This document shows positions 40,549 through 48,272 of a stretch of 64,000 bases of DNA, in pieces; position 1 is the first letter of the stretch, and each line of letters begins with the position of its first letter. Under the pieces are notes generated by a model. It searched no databases, had not been told where the DNA came from, and was given only the letters and a program-made list of their open reading frames with translations. The stretch comes from Mycobacterium palustre. GTDB lineage: Bacteria; Actinomycetota; Actinomycetes; Mycobacteriales; Mycobacteriaceae. The DNA is taken from assembly GCF_002101785.1 (NCBI RefSeq), contig NZ_LQPJ01000070.1:62001-126000 (forward strand), given 5' to 3'. Position numbers and translations under genes: made by a program.

Positions 40549-41793
40549 GTGAAGATCCTGATGGTGTCGTGGGAATACCCGCCGGTGGTGATCGGCGGGC
40601 TGGGCCGGCACGTGCACCACCTCTCGACGGCGCTGGCCGCCGCCGGCCACGACGTCGTCGTGCTGTCGCGCCGCCCCACGGGCACCGATCCCAGCACCCA
40701 CCCGTCGTCGGACGAGGTCAAAGAGGGCGTGCGGGTGATCGCGGCCGCGCAGGATCCGCACGAATTCACCTTCAACGCCGACATGATGGCCTGGACGCTG
40801 GCGATGGGGCACTCGATGATCCGCGCCGGGCTGTCGCTGAAAAAGCCGCGCAGCGACCGGCCCTGGCGTCCCGACGTCGTGCACGCGCACGACTGGCTGG
40901 TCGCCCACCCCGCCATCGCGCTCGCCCAGTTCTACGACGCGCCAATGGTTTCCACGATTCACGCCACCGAGGCCGGCCGGCATTCCGGCTGGGTCAGCGG
41001 CGCGCTCAGCCGGCAGGTGCACGCCATCGAGTCGTGGCTGGTGCGCGAATCCGATTCGCTGATCACGTGTTCGGCGTCGATGGCCAACGAGATCACCGAG
41101 CTGTTCGGCCCCGGGCTGGCCGCAATCACCGTGATCCGCAACGGCATTGACGCGGCGCGCTGGCCGTTCGCGGAACGCCGGCCGCGCACCGGCCCCGCCG
41201 AGCTGCTCTACCTCGGACGCCTCGAGTACGAGAAGGGCGTGCACGACGCAATCGCCGCGCTGCCGCGGATCAGGCGCACCCACCCGGGCACCACCCTCAC
41301 CATCGCCGGGGAGGGCACCCAGCAGGAGTGGCTCGTCGAGCAGGCGCGCAAACACCGGGTGCTCAAGGCGACTCGGTTCGTCGGGCACCTGGACCACGCT
41401 GAACTGCTGGCGCTGCTGCACCGCGCCGACGCCGCGGTGCTGCCCAGCCACTACGAACCGTTCGGGCTGGTGGCCCTCGAGGCCGCGGCGGCGGGAACCC
41501 CGCTGGTGACCTCCAACATCGGCGGCCTGGGTGAGGCGGTGATCGACGGGCAGACCGGCGTCTCGTTCCCGCCCCGCGACGTGGCGGCCCTGGCCTCGGC
41601 GGTGCGCACCGTGCTCGACGACCCGGCGGCCGCGCAACGGCGCGCCCGCGCCGCCCGCGAACGGCTCACCTCCGACTTCGACTGGGGCACAGTCGCATCC
41701 GAGACATCACAGGTCTACCTGGCGGCCAAGCGCGGGGAACGGCAACCGCAGCCGCGGCAGCGCATCGTCGAGCATGCGCTGCCGAACCGCTGA
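40549..41793 (+). CDS. GT4 alpha-(1->4)-glucosyltransferase (Rv3032-like)
   Basis: The 414-residue GT-B enzyme opens VKILMVSWEYPPVVIGGLGR and has the C-terminal EX7E motif EPFGLVALEAAAAGTPLV. In M. tuberculosis Rv3032 elongates the glucan of MGLP and contributes to glycogen, using an activated glucose. The GTG at 40549 gives exactly the Rv3032 length. It is the last gene of the three-gene MGLP unit, and the SRPBCC-epimerase follows after 2 bp, so read-through is likely. Confidence 0.92.
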   Translation: MKILMVSWEYPPVVIGGLGRHVHHLSTALAAAGHDVVVLSRRPTGTDPSTHPSSDEVKEGVRVIAAAQDPHEFTFNADMMAWTLAMGHSMIRAGLSLKKPRSDRPWRPDVVHAHDWLVAHPAIALAQFYDAPMVSTIHATEAGRHSGWVSGALSRQVHAIESWLVRESDSLITCSASMANEITELFGPGLAAITVIRNGIDAARWPFAERRPRTGPAELLYLGRLEYEKGVHDAIAALPRIRRTHPGTTLTIAGEGTQQEWLVEQARKHRVLKATRFVGHLDHAELLALLHRADAAVLPSHYEPFGLVALEAAAAGTPLVTSNIGGLGEAVIDGQTGVSFPPRDVAALASAVRTVLDDPAAAQRRARAARERLTSDFDWGTVASETSQVYLAAKRGERQPQPRQRIVEHALPNR

Positions 41794-41795
41794 CG

Positions 41796-43151
41796 ATGGG
41801 GCTGGAATATTCCAGCGTCGTCGACGCGCCGCGCGGCGAGGTTTTCGCCTGGCACGCCAGGCCCGGGGCGTTCACCCGGCTGTCGCCGCCCTGGCAACCG
41901 ATGCGGTTGGTCACCGAGGCGGCCTCCCTTCGCGACGGTCGGGCGACCCTGGCCCTGCCCGGTGGCCTGCGCTGGGTGGCCGCGCACCGGCCCGATTCCT
42001 ACGACCCGCCACGGCGTTTCGCCGACGCCGTCGCCGCCGACGGGCCGGCCTCGCTGCCCGCCCGGATCGCGGTGCGCTGGCGACACACCCATGACTTCGA
42101 AGACGTCGGCGGCGACCGGACCCGGGTCATCGACCGGGTGGACACCCCGGTGCCGGGGTCGCTGTTGCGGCCCATGTTCGTCTACCGGCACCGCCAGCTG
42201 GCCGACGACCTGGCCGCGCACCGGCTCGCGGCCGACAACGGCCTGGCGTCGACGACGATCGCGGTCACCGGGTCGTCGGGTCTGGTCGGTTCGGCGCTGA
42301 CGGCGTTCCTTCGCACCGGCGGGCATCGCGTCGTCCGGCTGGTCCGCGGGAGCGCTTCCGGTGCGGACGAACGGCAGTGGAACCCCGAACATCCCGACCC
42401 GGAGCTGCTGGCGGGGGTTGACGCCGTGATCCACCTCGCCGGGGCGTCGATCGCCGGTCGGTTCACCGATCGACACCGAAAGGCGGTCCGCGACAGCCGA
42501 ATTGGGCCCACCCGTCTGCTGGCCGAACTGGCGGGCCGCACTTCCCCGGGGCCCGCCGCCTTCATCTCGGCCTCCGCGATCGGCTTTTACGGATACGACC
42601 GCGGCGACGAGCCGCTGACCGAGGACAGCGAGCGCGGCGACGGGTTTTTGGCCGGCGTGGTCGCCGACTGGGAGGACGCGACCGCGCCCGCCGAGCTCGC
42701 CGGACTGCGCGTGGTCCGGGTGCGGACCGGGATCGTGCAATCCCCTCGCGGCGGCACGTTGAAGCTGATGCGTCCGCTGTTCAGCGCCGGGCTGGGCGGC
42801 CGGCTCGGTGACGGCAAGCAGTGGCTCTCCTGGATCGGGATCGACGACCTGGTCGACGTCTACCACCGCGCGCTATGGGACACCACGCTGTCTGGAGCGG
42901 TGAATGCCGTTGCGCCGCAGCCTGTCCGCAACGCGGAGTACACCCGCACCCTGGCCCGCGTGCTGAGCCGGCCCGCGGTGTTGCCGGTGCCGTCGCCGGC
43001 CCCGCGCATACTCCTCGGCGAGCAGGGCGCCCGCGAACTGGCCTGCGCGAGCCAGAAAGTGGTGCCCCGCAAGCTCACCGGGCGCGGGCACCGCTTCCGC
43101 CAGCCCGACCTTGACCAGGCCCTGCGCCACCTGCTGGGGCGGGTGCGCTAG
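41796..43151 (+). CDS. SRPBCC domain fused to NAD-dependent epimerase (TIGR01777/SDR39U1-like)
   Basis: The 451-residue protein joins two domains. Residues 1-150 form a SRPBCC/Bet v1 ligand-binding domain (SSVVDAPRGEVFAWHARPGAF). Residues ~155-451 are an extended SDR with NAD motif IAVTGSSGLVGSALTAFLR and the family segment VIHLAGASIAGRF. The fusion is found in actinobacteria; the substrate is unknown. It starts 2 bp after the GT4 gene and ends stop-to-stop with the convergent gene (CTAG at 43148-43151). Confidence 0.85.
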   Translation: MGLEYSSVVDAPRGEVFAWHARPGAFTRLSPPWQPMRLVTEAASLRDGRATLALPGGLRWVAAHRPDSYDPPRRFADAVAADGPASLPARIAVRWRHTHDFEDVGGDRTRVIDRVDTPVPGSLLRPMFVYRHRQLADDLAAHRLAADNGLASTTIAVTGSSGLVGSALTAFLRTGGHRVVRLVRGSASGADERQWNPEHPDPELLAGVDAVIHLAGASIAGRFTDRHRKAVRDSRIGPTRLLAELAGRTSPGPAAFISASAIGFYGYDRGDEPLTEDSERGDGFLAGVVADWEDATAPAELAGLRVVRVRTGIVQSPRGGTLKLMRPLFSAGLGGRLGDGKQWLSWIGIDDLVDVYHRALWDTTLSGAVNAVAPQPVRNAEYTRTLARVLSRPAVLPVPSPAPRILLGEQGARELACASQKVVPRKLTGRGHRFRQPDLDQALRHLLGRVR

Positions 43152-43837
43152 CCGGCGTCCCGGCCCTCGCGGCTGCGCCGGTAGGCGCGCGCCCGCAGAT
43201 CGGCGAGCCAGCCGGGGGCAAGGCTCAACCCCGGCGGGGTGTTGAGGACCGGGTCGAACGACACGTCATCGGTAGGGTCCGGGCCTACCGCGGTGGTCAA
43301 CCGCAACCGCCCCAACGGCGTGAAATCGCCCCTCCCGCGGGCTTGGTCGATCGCGAACTCGATACCACCGCGCGCGATCGCGTCCCGGACGCCGTCCAGC
43401 GCCAACCCCGAACCGTTGACATCGCCGATGGTTCGGGCCCGCAGCCACCAGATGCCGCCGCGATAGCGCAGCGGCATCAGGCTGGTCAGCGTCTGACCCG
43501 TCCACGACGTGGTCGGCCGCAGGGCCACCGCCCGGGTCAGCACCCCGGAGCCCGACGAGACGAGCAGGATGTCCCACGGCGTCGCCCCCGCCTGCTGCGG
43601 CGCGACGCGGAAAGCCAGTCCGATGAAGTCGGGCAAGGCACCCGGGGTGCCCACGGCCTTCGAAAGCCGGGCAACGACGTCGGAGGACGGGATCGGCAGC
43701 CCCTGGGACGCGGGCGCGACGCGTTCGACGCTGCCCTTGGCCAACACCCCGACGGGATGGAAGAACCGGCGGCCGCGGAGGGCCGATCCCCATTGGAAGG
43801 GCTTGGCCGCGACCTCCATGAGATCGGAAACGTTCAC
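43148..43837 (-). CDS. Conserved hypothetical protein, no clear family
   Basis: About 229 residues from GTG 43837 (VNVSDLMEVAAKPFQWG). The sequence includes LRGRRFFHPVGVLAKGSVERV, then PDFIGLAFRVAP, a WDILLVSSGS strand and DDVSFDPVLNTPPGLSLAPG. I do not recognise a catalytic motif; distant relatives are annotated under several names. No signal peptide or membrane helix is obvious. It lies 19 bp after the secreted protease-like gene and is probably co-transcribed with it, possibly from the SigF-type promoter at 44641. Its stop shares CTAG with the convergent epimerase. Confidence 0.7.
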   Translation of the reverse strand: MNVSDLMEVAAKPFQWGSALRGRRFFHPVGVLAKGSVERVAPASQGLPIPSSDVVARLSKAVGTPGALPDFIGLAFRVAPQQAGATPWDILLVSSGSGVLTRAVALRPTTSWTGQTLTSLMPLRYRGGIWWLRARTIGDVNGSGLALDGVRDAIARGGIEFAIDQARGRGDFTPLGRLRLTTAVGPDPTDDVSFDPVLNTPPGLSLAPGWLADLRARAYRRSREGRDAG

Positions 43838-43856
43838 CGGCGCCGGGTTCCCGTTC

Positions 43857-44579
43857 TCAGCGACGGGAAACCTGGGCCTGCCAGCCGGCCAGCCGCACAC
43901 CCTCGGACGGCTGCTGCCCGCCGCGAGAGCGGGTGTCGATGTAAACCTGCGCCATCACCGCCTGCCACGATTCGATCGTGGGCGCCGAGCGCCAGATGCC
44001 CTCGTACAGCCCCACCATCACGGCGCCGCCGTCGTCGGTGAGCGCATACACCGGACCGCCGAAGTCGCGGCCGTCGACGGCCATATCGGCGATGGTGAAG
44101 CGGCCGTTGCCGACCGGCCCGACGATGCCGCATTTCTGGCCGGCCGACACCCGCAATTGACACACCGGCAGCCCCTGGCGCGCGCTGAGGGCGGGCGTCG
44201 AGCGCAGCTGCCGGCCGGTGGGCAGCAGATCCGTCGCGGTGACATCCGGCGCCACCGCGATGACTTCGTATTCGACGGCCCCCGCCGCTTGCAGCGAGTC
44301 GTCGGTGTTCTGACGGCGGGCCACCACCACCGTCCCGAGCATTTTCTTGTCGCGGTCGGTGACCAGCGACCCCTCGTCGCACTGACCGATGGTCACCGCG
44401 ACCCGCAACCGTGCCTCGACAAACCCCACCATGCAGGCGGCGCCGCCCTGATAGATCTGCATGCCGGGATACATCGTGGCGCCCGGACTCGCGGTTGCCG
44501 GGGGGAACCCGCTCGCCCACGCGACGGTGAACGCCACCGCAATCGCTGCCCGACAGCAACGGCCGCACGTCATTTCCAT
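43857..44579 (-). CDS. Secreted trypsin-like fold protein lacking the catalytic serine
   Basis: The 240-residue product has a signal peptide (hydrophobic AAIAVAFTVAWASGF, probable cleavage after PATA). A chymotrypsin-like beta-barrel follows, with paired cysteines (GGAACMVGF/TIGQCDEG and VCQLRV/QKCGIV). The segment usually reading GDSGGP is GRDFGGPVYAL: Phe replaces the nucleophile, and no catalytic His is evident, so proteolysis is unlikely. It may be a binding protein. An ATG at 44573 is a possible alternative start. A SigF-type GTTT-N15-GGGTA lies 62 bp upstream. Confidence 0.8.
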   Translation of the reverse strand: MEMTCGRCCRAAIAVAFTVAWASGFPPATASPGATMYPGMQIYQGGAACMVGFVEARLRVAVTIGQCDEGSLVTDRDKKMLGTVVVARRQNTDDSLQAAGAVEYEVIAVAPDVTATDLLPTGRQLRSTPALSARQGLPVCQLRVSAGQKCGIVGPVGNGRFTIADMAVDGRDFGGPVYALTDDGGAVMVGLYEGIWRSAPTIESWQAVMAQVYIDTRSRGGQQPSEGVRLAGWQAQVSRR

Positions 44580-44640
44580 TGGGCCACACCGCCTCTCGCA
44601 TCCCACGGGGATCCGCCGGCTGCTAATTTGCCGGCTGAGA

Positions 44641-44664
44641 TACCCGCTCTCGGCGGGATCAAAC
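44641..44664 (-). promoter_or_regulatory. SigF-type promoter upstream of the protease-like gene
   Basis: On the minus strand GTTT (44661-44664) is followed after exactly 15 bp by GGGTA (44641-44645), the mycobacterial SigF consensus. It sits 62 bp before the ATG at 44579. The same motif with identical spacing precedes crtE at 45540. Confidence 0.68.
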
Positions 44665-44847
44665 GCCGAGCCGGCCACCGGCCCGCGCCGGACGCGTTGT
44701 TCGACTTTGACTTTCCGCGATTTTCCGCCCCCGGTGAGGACAGGCGGGCGTAGAGTCTAGGCAAGGTTGAGTCCACAGCTCCTTGCTTTTCGGAGCGGCG
44801 CGTGCTGCACCCGTCACTCCCCTGCGGCACCATCGACGGGCTATGAC

Positions 44848-45360
44848 ATGAGCGCTTCGCAACCCACCCACGCCACGGATCCGGCCGGCCACGGCCGGCC
44901 TCCGCGCTGCCGGTACATGGCCGACTTCGACGGGGCCCGGCTGTTCGTCTACGCGCGCAGTTTGGGCACCGTGCTGCGCATCGACGGCGAGATCGACGCC
45001 GTGAACGCGACGAGCGTCGCCCAGGCGATCCGCCGCTTCGCCCTGCTGAAGACGCCGTTGATCCTCGATCTGAGCCAGTTGTTCCTGAGCGTCGACGGGT
45101 TCCGAGCGTTGCTGGTGCTCAATCACGAGCATCAGCAGGCCAGGGTGCACTGCAGCGTCGTCGCCGGGGCCGCGCTGCACCCGCTGCTGGGCATCGTCGG
45201 CGACCACGGCTTGCCGGTCGTGGGCTCGGTCGCCGAGGCGCTTCAGCTGATCGAGGACATCGTCGGCTCCCGGCGGCGCTTCCTGGCCGGCATGGTCCGC
45301 GACCGACACGCACGGCACGAAGCTTCCCCGCGCCGCCGCGATCCCGTCTTGATGCGGTAA
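44848..45360 (+). CDS. STAS-domain protein (anti-sigma-factor-antagonist-like)
   Basis: The 170-residue protein contains a STAS domain from about residue 35 to 140 (VLRIDGEIDAVNATSVAQAI, then LILDLSQLFLSVDGFRALLV). In anti-anti-sigma factors the loop before the second helix has a phosphorylated Ser in a DSSG-like motif. Here it reads SVDG, with Asp at the expected Ser position. It lies between the two SigF-type promoters, so a role in controlling SigF or another sigma factor is plausible but unproven. The ATG at 44848 is chosen; the N-terminal ~20 residues are disordered and His/Pro-rich. Confidence 0.82.
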   Translation: MSASQPTHATDPAGHGRPPRCRYMADFDGARLFVYARSLGTVLRIDGEIDAVNATSVAQAIRRFALLKTPLILDLSQLFLSVDGFRALLVLNHEHQQARVHCSVVAGAALHPLLGIVGDHGLPVVGSVAEALQLIEDIVGSRRRFLAGMVRDRHARHEASPRRRDPVLMR

Positions 45361-45471
45361 CGGGTTAACCCACAGGCTGTTTCGGGAACGCGGACACACG
45401 CCGCACCACCACCGGGCGCCCGTCGAGAAAACCGCGGCTGGCGGATCGCTCGATCATTCAGATAATTAACG

Positions 45472-45485
45472 TTTCAGTTACTTAA
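45472..45485 (+). promoter_or_regulatory. Carotenoid-locus motif, copy 1 (upstream of crtE)
   Basis: TTTCAGTTACTTAA at 45472-45485 is matched at 13 of 14 positions by the complement of 57047-57060, in the tspO/phr gap. The AT-rich setting (ATTAACG just before it) stands out in this GC-rich genome. It lies 55 bp upstream of the SigF-type -35. It is a candidate operator for the MarR protein at 53563. Confidence 0.6.
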
Positions 45486-45539
45486 GCTACTAGCGGCTGA
45501 CGGGCCGGCCCGGTGGAGGGCGCGTCCGCGACGCCTGGT

Positions 45540-45563
45540 GTTTGTTTTCTCGTCAAAGGGGTA
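45540..45563 (+). promoter_or_regulatory. SigF-type promoter of the crt operon
   Basis: GTTT (45540-45543), 15 bp, then GGGTA (45559-45563) matches the mycobacterial SigF consensus. Transcription would start near 45570, 55 nt before the crtE GTG at 45625. SigF control of carotenoid genes is established in M. smegmatis. Because the -10 lies inside any longer crtE frame, it also argues for the shorter protein start. Confidence 0.75.
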
Positions 45564-45624
45564 CCAGCGCGTGAGTCTGAGCCGTTCGAGCCAGTGGCTG
45601 ACCGACCCGGCGAGGGAGGTTTCG

Positions 45625-46749
45625 GTGGGGGCTGTGCAAGCGTTCCCCAGGGTGCGCCTCGCAGAGGCCACAGTGCGAGGGCTTGGCGCGGGCCAGCTGG
45701 ACTCCTGGCGAACGGGCCTGCGGAGCGCCGCGCTTTCCCGCGTCGCCGAGTTCGTGGCCCCCCGGTGCGCCGACGAGTTGGGCGCCTGCGGGGTCGACGT
45801 GGCCGGCGACATCTTGCTGCAGTTCGTCGCCGGCGGCAAGTGCCTGCGTTCGACGTTCATGTACCTGGGCTGGCTGTGCGGCGAGCCCGACAGTGACGCG
45901 GCGCTCACCGCCGCCGCCAGCCTGGAGCTGCTGCACGCGTTCGCGCTGCTGCAAGACGACGTCATGGACGATTCGGAGCGCCGGCGCGGCCGCCCGGCGG
46001 CCCACGTCCAGTTCGCGGACTGGCATCGCCGCCGCGGGCTGTCCGGCCCCTCGCGCCGGTTCGGCGAATCGGCCGCCGTCCTGCTCGGCGACCTGTGTTT
46101 GATCTGGGCCGAACAGATGCTGCGCGACAGCGGGCTGCCCCACCACCGCCTGGCCCGGGCGTGGCCCCGCTACGACGCCATGCGCACCGAGCTCGCGATC
46201 GGCCAATTCGCCGACCTCGCAACGGATCTGCGCGACCTGCCACCCCTCGAGGCCGTGCTCGAGGTGGCCCGGCTGAAATCGGGCAACTACACGGTGCGCC
46301 GGCCGCTGGAGATCGGCGCCGCGATGGCCGGCTGCGACGAACTCGTGCTGGCGACCCTCGCCTCCTACGGGTCCGACGTGGGTGAGGCGTTCCAGCTCAG
46401 GGACGACATCCTGGGCATCTTCGGATCACCCACCGCGACGGGCAAGCCCAACAGCGGCGACCTGATCGAACGGAAGGCCACCAGCGTCGTGGTGGCCGCA
46501 CACCGGCTCGCCGACGCCTCGACCCGGCGGCAGTTGCGGGAGCTGTTTGCCGCCGACCGGCTCGACGATGCCGCGATCGAGCACTGGCGAAAGCTGATCC
46601 TCGCCACCGGGGCCGTGCAGTGGGTCGAAGGCCTCATCGCCGACCGCGTCGGGGCGGCGCGAAAGGCGTTGGAGCGCGGCATGATCAGGCATCCCCTCGC
46701 CGACGCGCTGGGCGACATGGCCGGCCTGTGCGCCGGGCGCGCGGCATGA
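45625..46749 (+). CDS. crtE: Geranylgeranyl diphosphate synthase
   Basis: The 374-residue polyprenyl synthase condenses IPP with allylic diphosphates to make GGPP, the carotenoid precursor. The first Asp-rich motif DDVMDD is at about 111-116. The second, normally DDXXD, reads DDILG at 260-264. The GTG at 45625 is chosen because GAGGGAGG lies 5 nt upstream. A GTG at 45571 would fall at the transcription start of the SigF-type promoter and cannot be excluded as a leaderless start. It heads a run of eight genes joined by 4-14 bp overlaps. Confidence 0.93.
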   Translation: MGAVQAFPRVRLAEATVRGLGAGQLDSWRTGLRSAALSRVAEFVAPRCADELGACGVDVAGDILLQFVAGGKCLRSTFMYLGWLCGEPDSDAALTAAASLELLHAFALLQDDVMDDSERRRGRPAAHVQFADWHRRRGLSGPSRRFGESAAVLLGDLCLIWAEQMLRDSGLPHHRLARAWPRYDAMRTELAIGQFADLATDLRDLPPLEAVLEVARLKSGNYTVRRPLEIGAAMAGCDELVLATLASYGSDVGEAFQLRDDILGIFGSPTATGKPNSGDLIERKATSVVVAAHRLADASTRRQLRELFAADRLDDAAIEHWRKLILATGAVQWVEGLIADRVGAARKALERGMIRHPLADALGDMAGLCAGRAA

Positions 46750-48272
46750 CCGCGCGCGCCCTGCGCGGGCCCACCGATCACGTCGTGGTGGTCGGCGCCG
46801 GATTCGCCGGGCTGTCCGCCGCCCTGCACCTGGCCGGGCGGGGCCGCCAGGTCACGGTCGTCGAGCGGCACCCGTGGCCCGGCGGACGCGCGGGCCGCCG
46901 AGACATCGACGGCTACCGGATCGACACCGGCCCGACCGTGCTGACCATGCCCGACCTCATCGACGAGGCGTTCGCCGCCGTCGGCGAATCGCTTTCGCGG
47001 CGGCTCGAATTGCTTCCCCTGGACCCGGCCTACCGGGCGAGGTTCGCCGACGGCAGCGTTATCGACGTGCACAGCGACGCGGACCGGATGGCCGCCGCCG
47101 TGCGCGAATTCGCCGGCCCCCAACAGGCCCAGGGCTACCGCAACCTGCGAAAGTGGCTGAGCCGGCTGTATCGCACCGAATTCGACGGCTTCATCGCCGC
47201 GAACTTCGACTCGCCGCTCGGCCTGCTCAACGCCCGGCTGGCCCGGCTGATCGCGCTGGGCGGATTCCGCCGGTGGGACACGATGGTCAAGCGTTACATC
47301 AGCGACCCCCGGCTGCGACGGGTCTTCACGTTCCAGTCGCTCTACGCCGGTGTCGCGCCGCAGCAGGCGCTGGCGGTCTACGCGGTGATCGCCTACATGG
47401 ACACCGTTGCGGGCGTGTACTTCCCGCGCGGCGGCGTGCGGGCGCTGCCCGACGCGCTCGCGGGGGCGGCCGCCGACGCCGGCGTGCGGTTCTGTTACTC
47501 CTCGACGGTCACCGCCCTGGAGCGCACGGGCGGGCGGATCACCGCGGTGCGCACCGACGACGGCCGCGAGATCGACTGCGACGCGGTGGTGTTGACCACC
47601 GAACTGCCGCAGACCTACCAGATGTTGGGCCGGACGCCGCGGCGCCCGGTGAGGTTGCGCGCGGCGCCCTCGGCGGTGGTGCTGCACGTGGGCTGCCGCG
47701 CCGTGGCGCCGGAAATCGCCCACCACACCATCCTTTTCGGCGCGGCTTGGGATCAGACCTTCACCGAAATCGTTCGCGACGGGCGGCTCATGGCCGACCC
47801 CTCGCTGCTGGTCACCCGACCCACGGCCGGCGACCCCACCCTGGCCCCCGCCGGACGCGACCTGCTCTACGTGCTGGCACCCGCGCCCAACCTGAGCCGG
47901 TGCGGCATCGACTGGTCGCGGATCGGCGCCGGGTACGCCGAATCCCTCCTCGACGTCGTGCAAGCCAGGCTGCTGCCCGGCCTGCGCGACGATGCGCGGC
48001 TGCTGCATGTCGACACCCCCGCCGATTGGGCCGGCCAGGGCATGGCGGCCGGGACACCGTTCGCGCTGGCGCACACGTTCGCCCAGACCGGGCCGTTTCG
48101 GCCGGCCAACACCGTGCGCGGCATCGAAAACGCCGTGCTCGCCGGGTCGTCGACCCTGCCCGGCGTCGGGGTGCCGACCACCCTGATCTCGGGCCGGCTG
48201 GCCGCCGACCGCGTCACCGGCCGCGCCGGGCGATCGCCGACCACCCTCGACCTGGCGGCGCGATCCCGATGA
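46746..48272 (+). CDS. crtI: Phytoene desaturase
   Basis: CrtI converts phytoene to lycopene in the membrane using FAD. The 508-residue enzyme has the dinucleotide-binding VVVVGAGFAGLSAALHLAG at residues ~13-31, the DTGPTVLTMPDL segment near 58, and the C-terminal bacterial carotenoid-desaturase signature SSTLPGVGVPTTLISGRLAA. The ATG overlaps the crtE stop by 4 bp; the frame is open upstream inside crtE but that is a shadow. Confidence 0.95.
   Translation: MTARALRGPTDHVVVVGAGFAGLSAALHLAGRGRQVTVVERHPWPGGRAGRRDIDGYRIDTGPTVLTMPDLIDEAFAAVGESLSRRLELLPLDPAYRARFADGSVIDVHSDADRMAAAVREFAGPQQAQGYRNLRKWLSRLYRTEFDGFIAANFDSPLGLLNARLARLIALGGFRRWDTMVKRYISDPRLRRVFTFQSLYAGVAPQQALAVYAVIAYMDTVAGVYFPRGGVRALPDALAGAAADAGVRFCYSSTVTALERTGGRITAVRTDDGREIDCDAVVLTTELPQTYQMLGRTPRRPVRLRAAPSAVVLHVGCRAVAPEIAHHTILFGAAWDQTFTEIVRDGRLMADPSLLVTRPTAGDPTLAPAGRDLLYVLAPAPNLSRCGIDWSRIGAGYAESLLDVVQARLLPGLRDDARLLHVDTPADWAGQGMAAGTPFALAHTFAQTGPFRPANTVRGIENAVLAGSSTLPGVGVPTTLISGRLAADRVTGRAGRSPTTLDLAARSR

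Noticed and set aside
45538..45624. Longer CrtE N-terminus starting at TTG/GTG around 45538
   Set aside because: It would be translated across the SigF-type -35/-10 boxes, before the likely transcription start.
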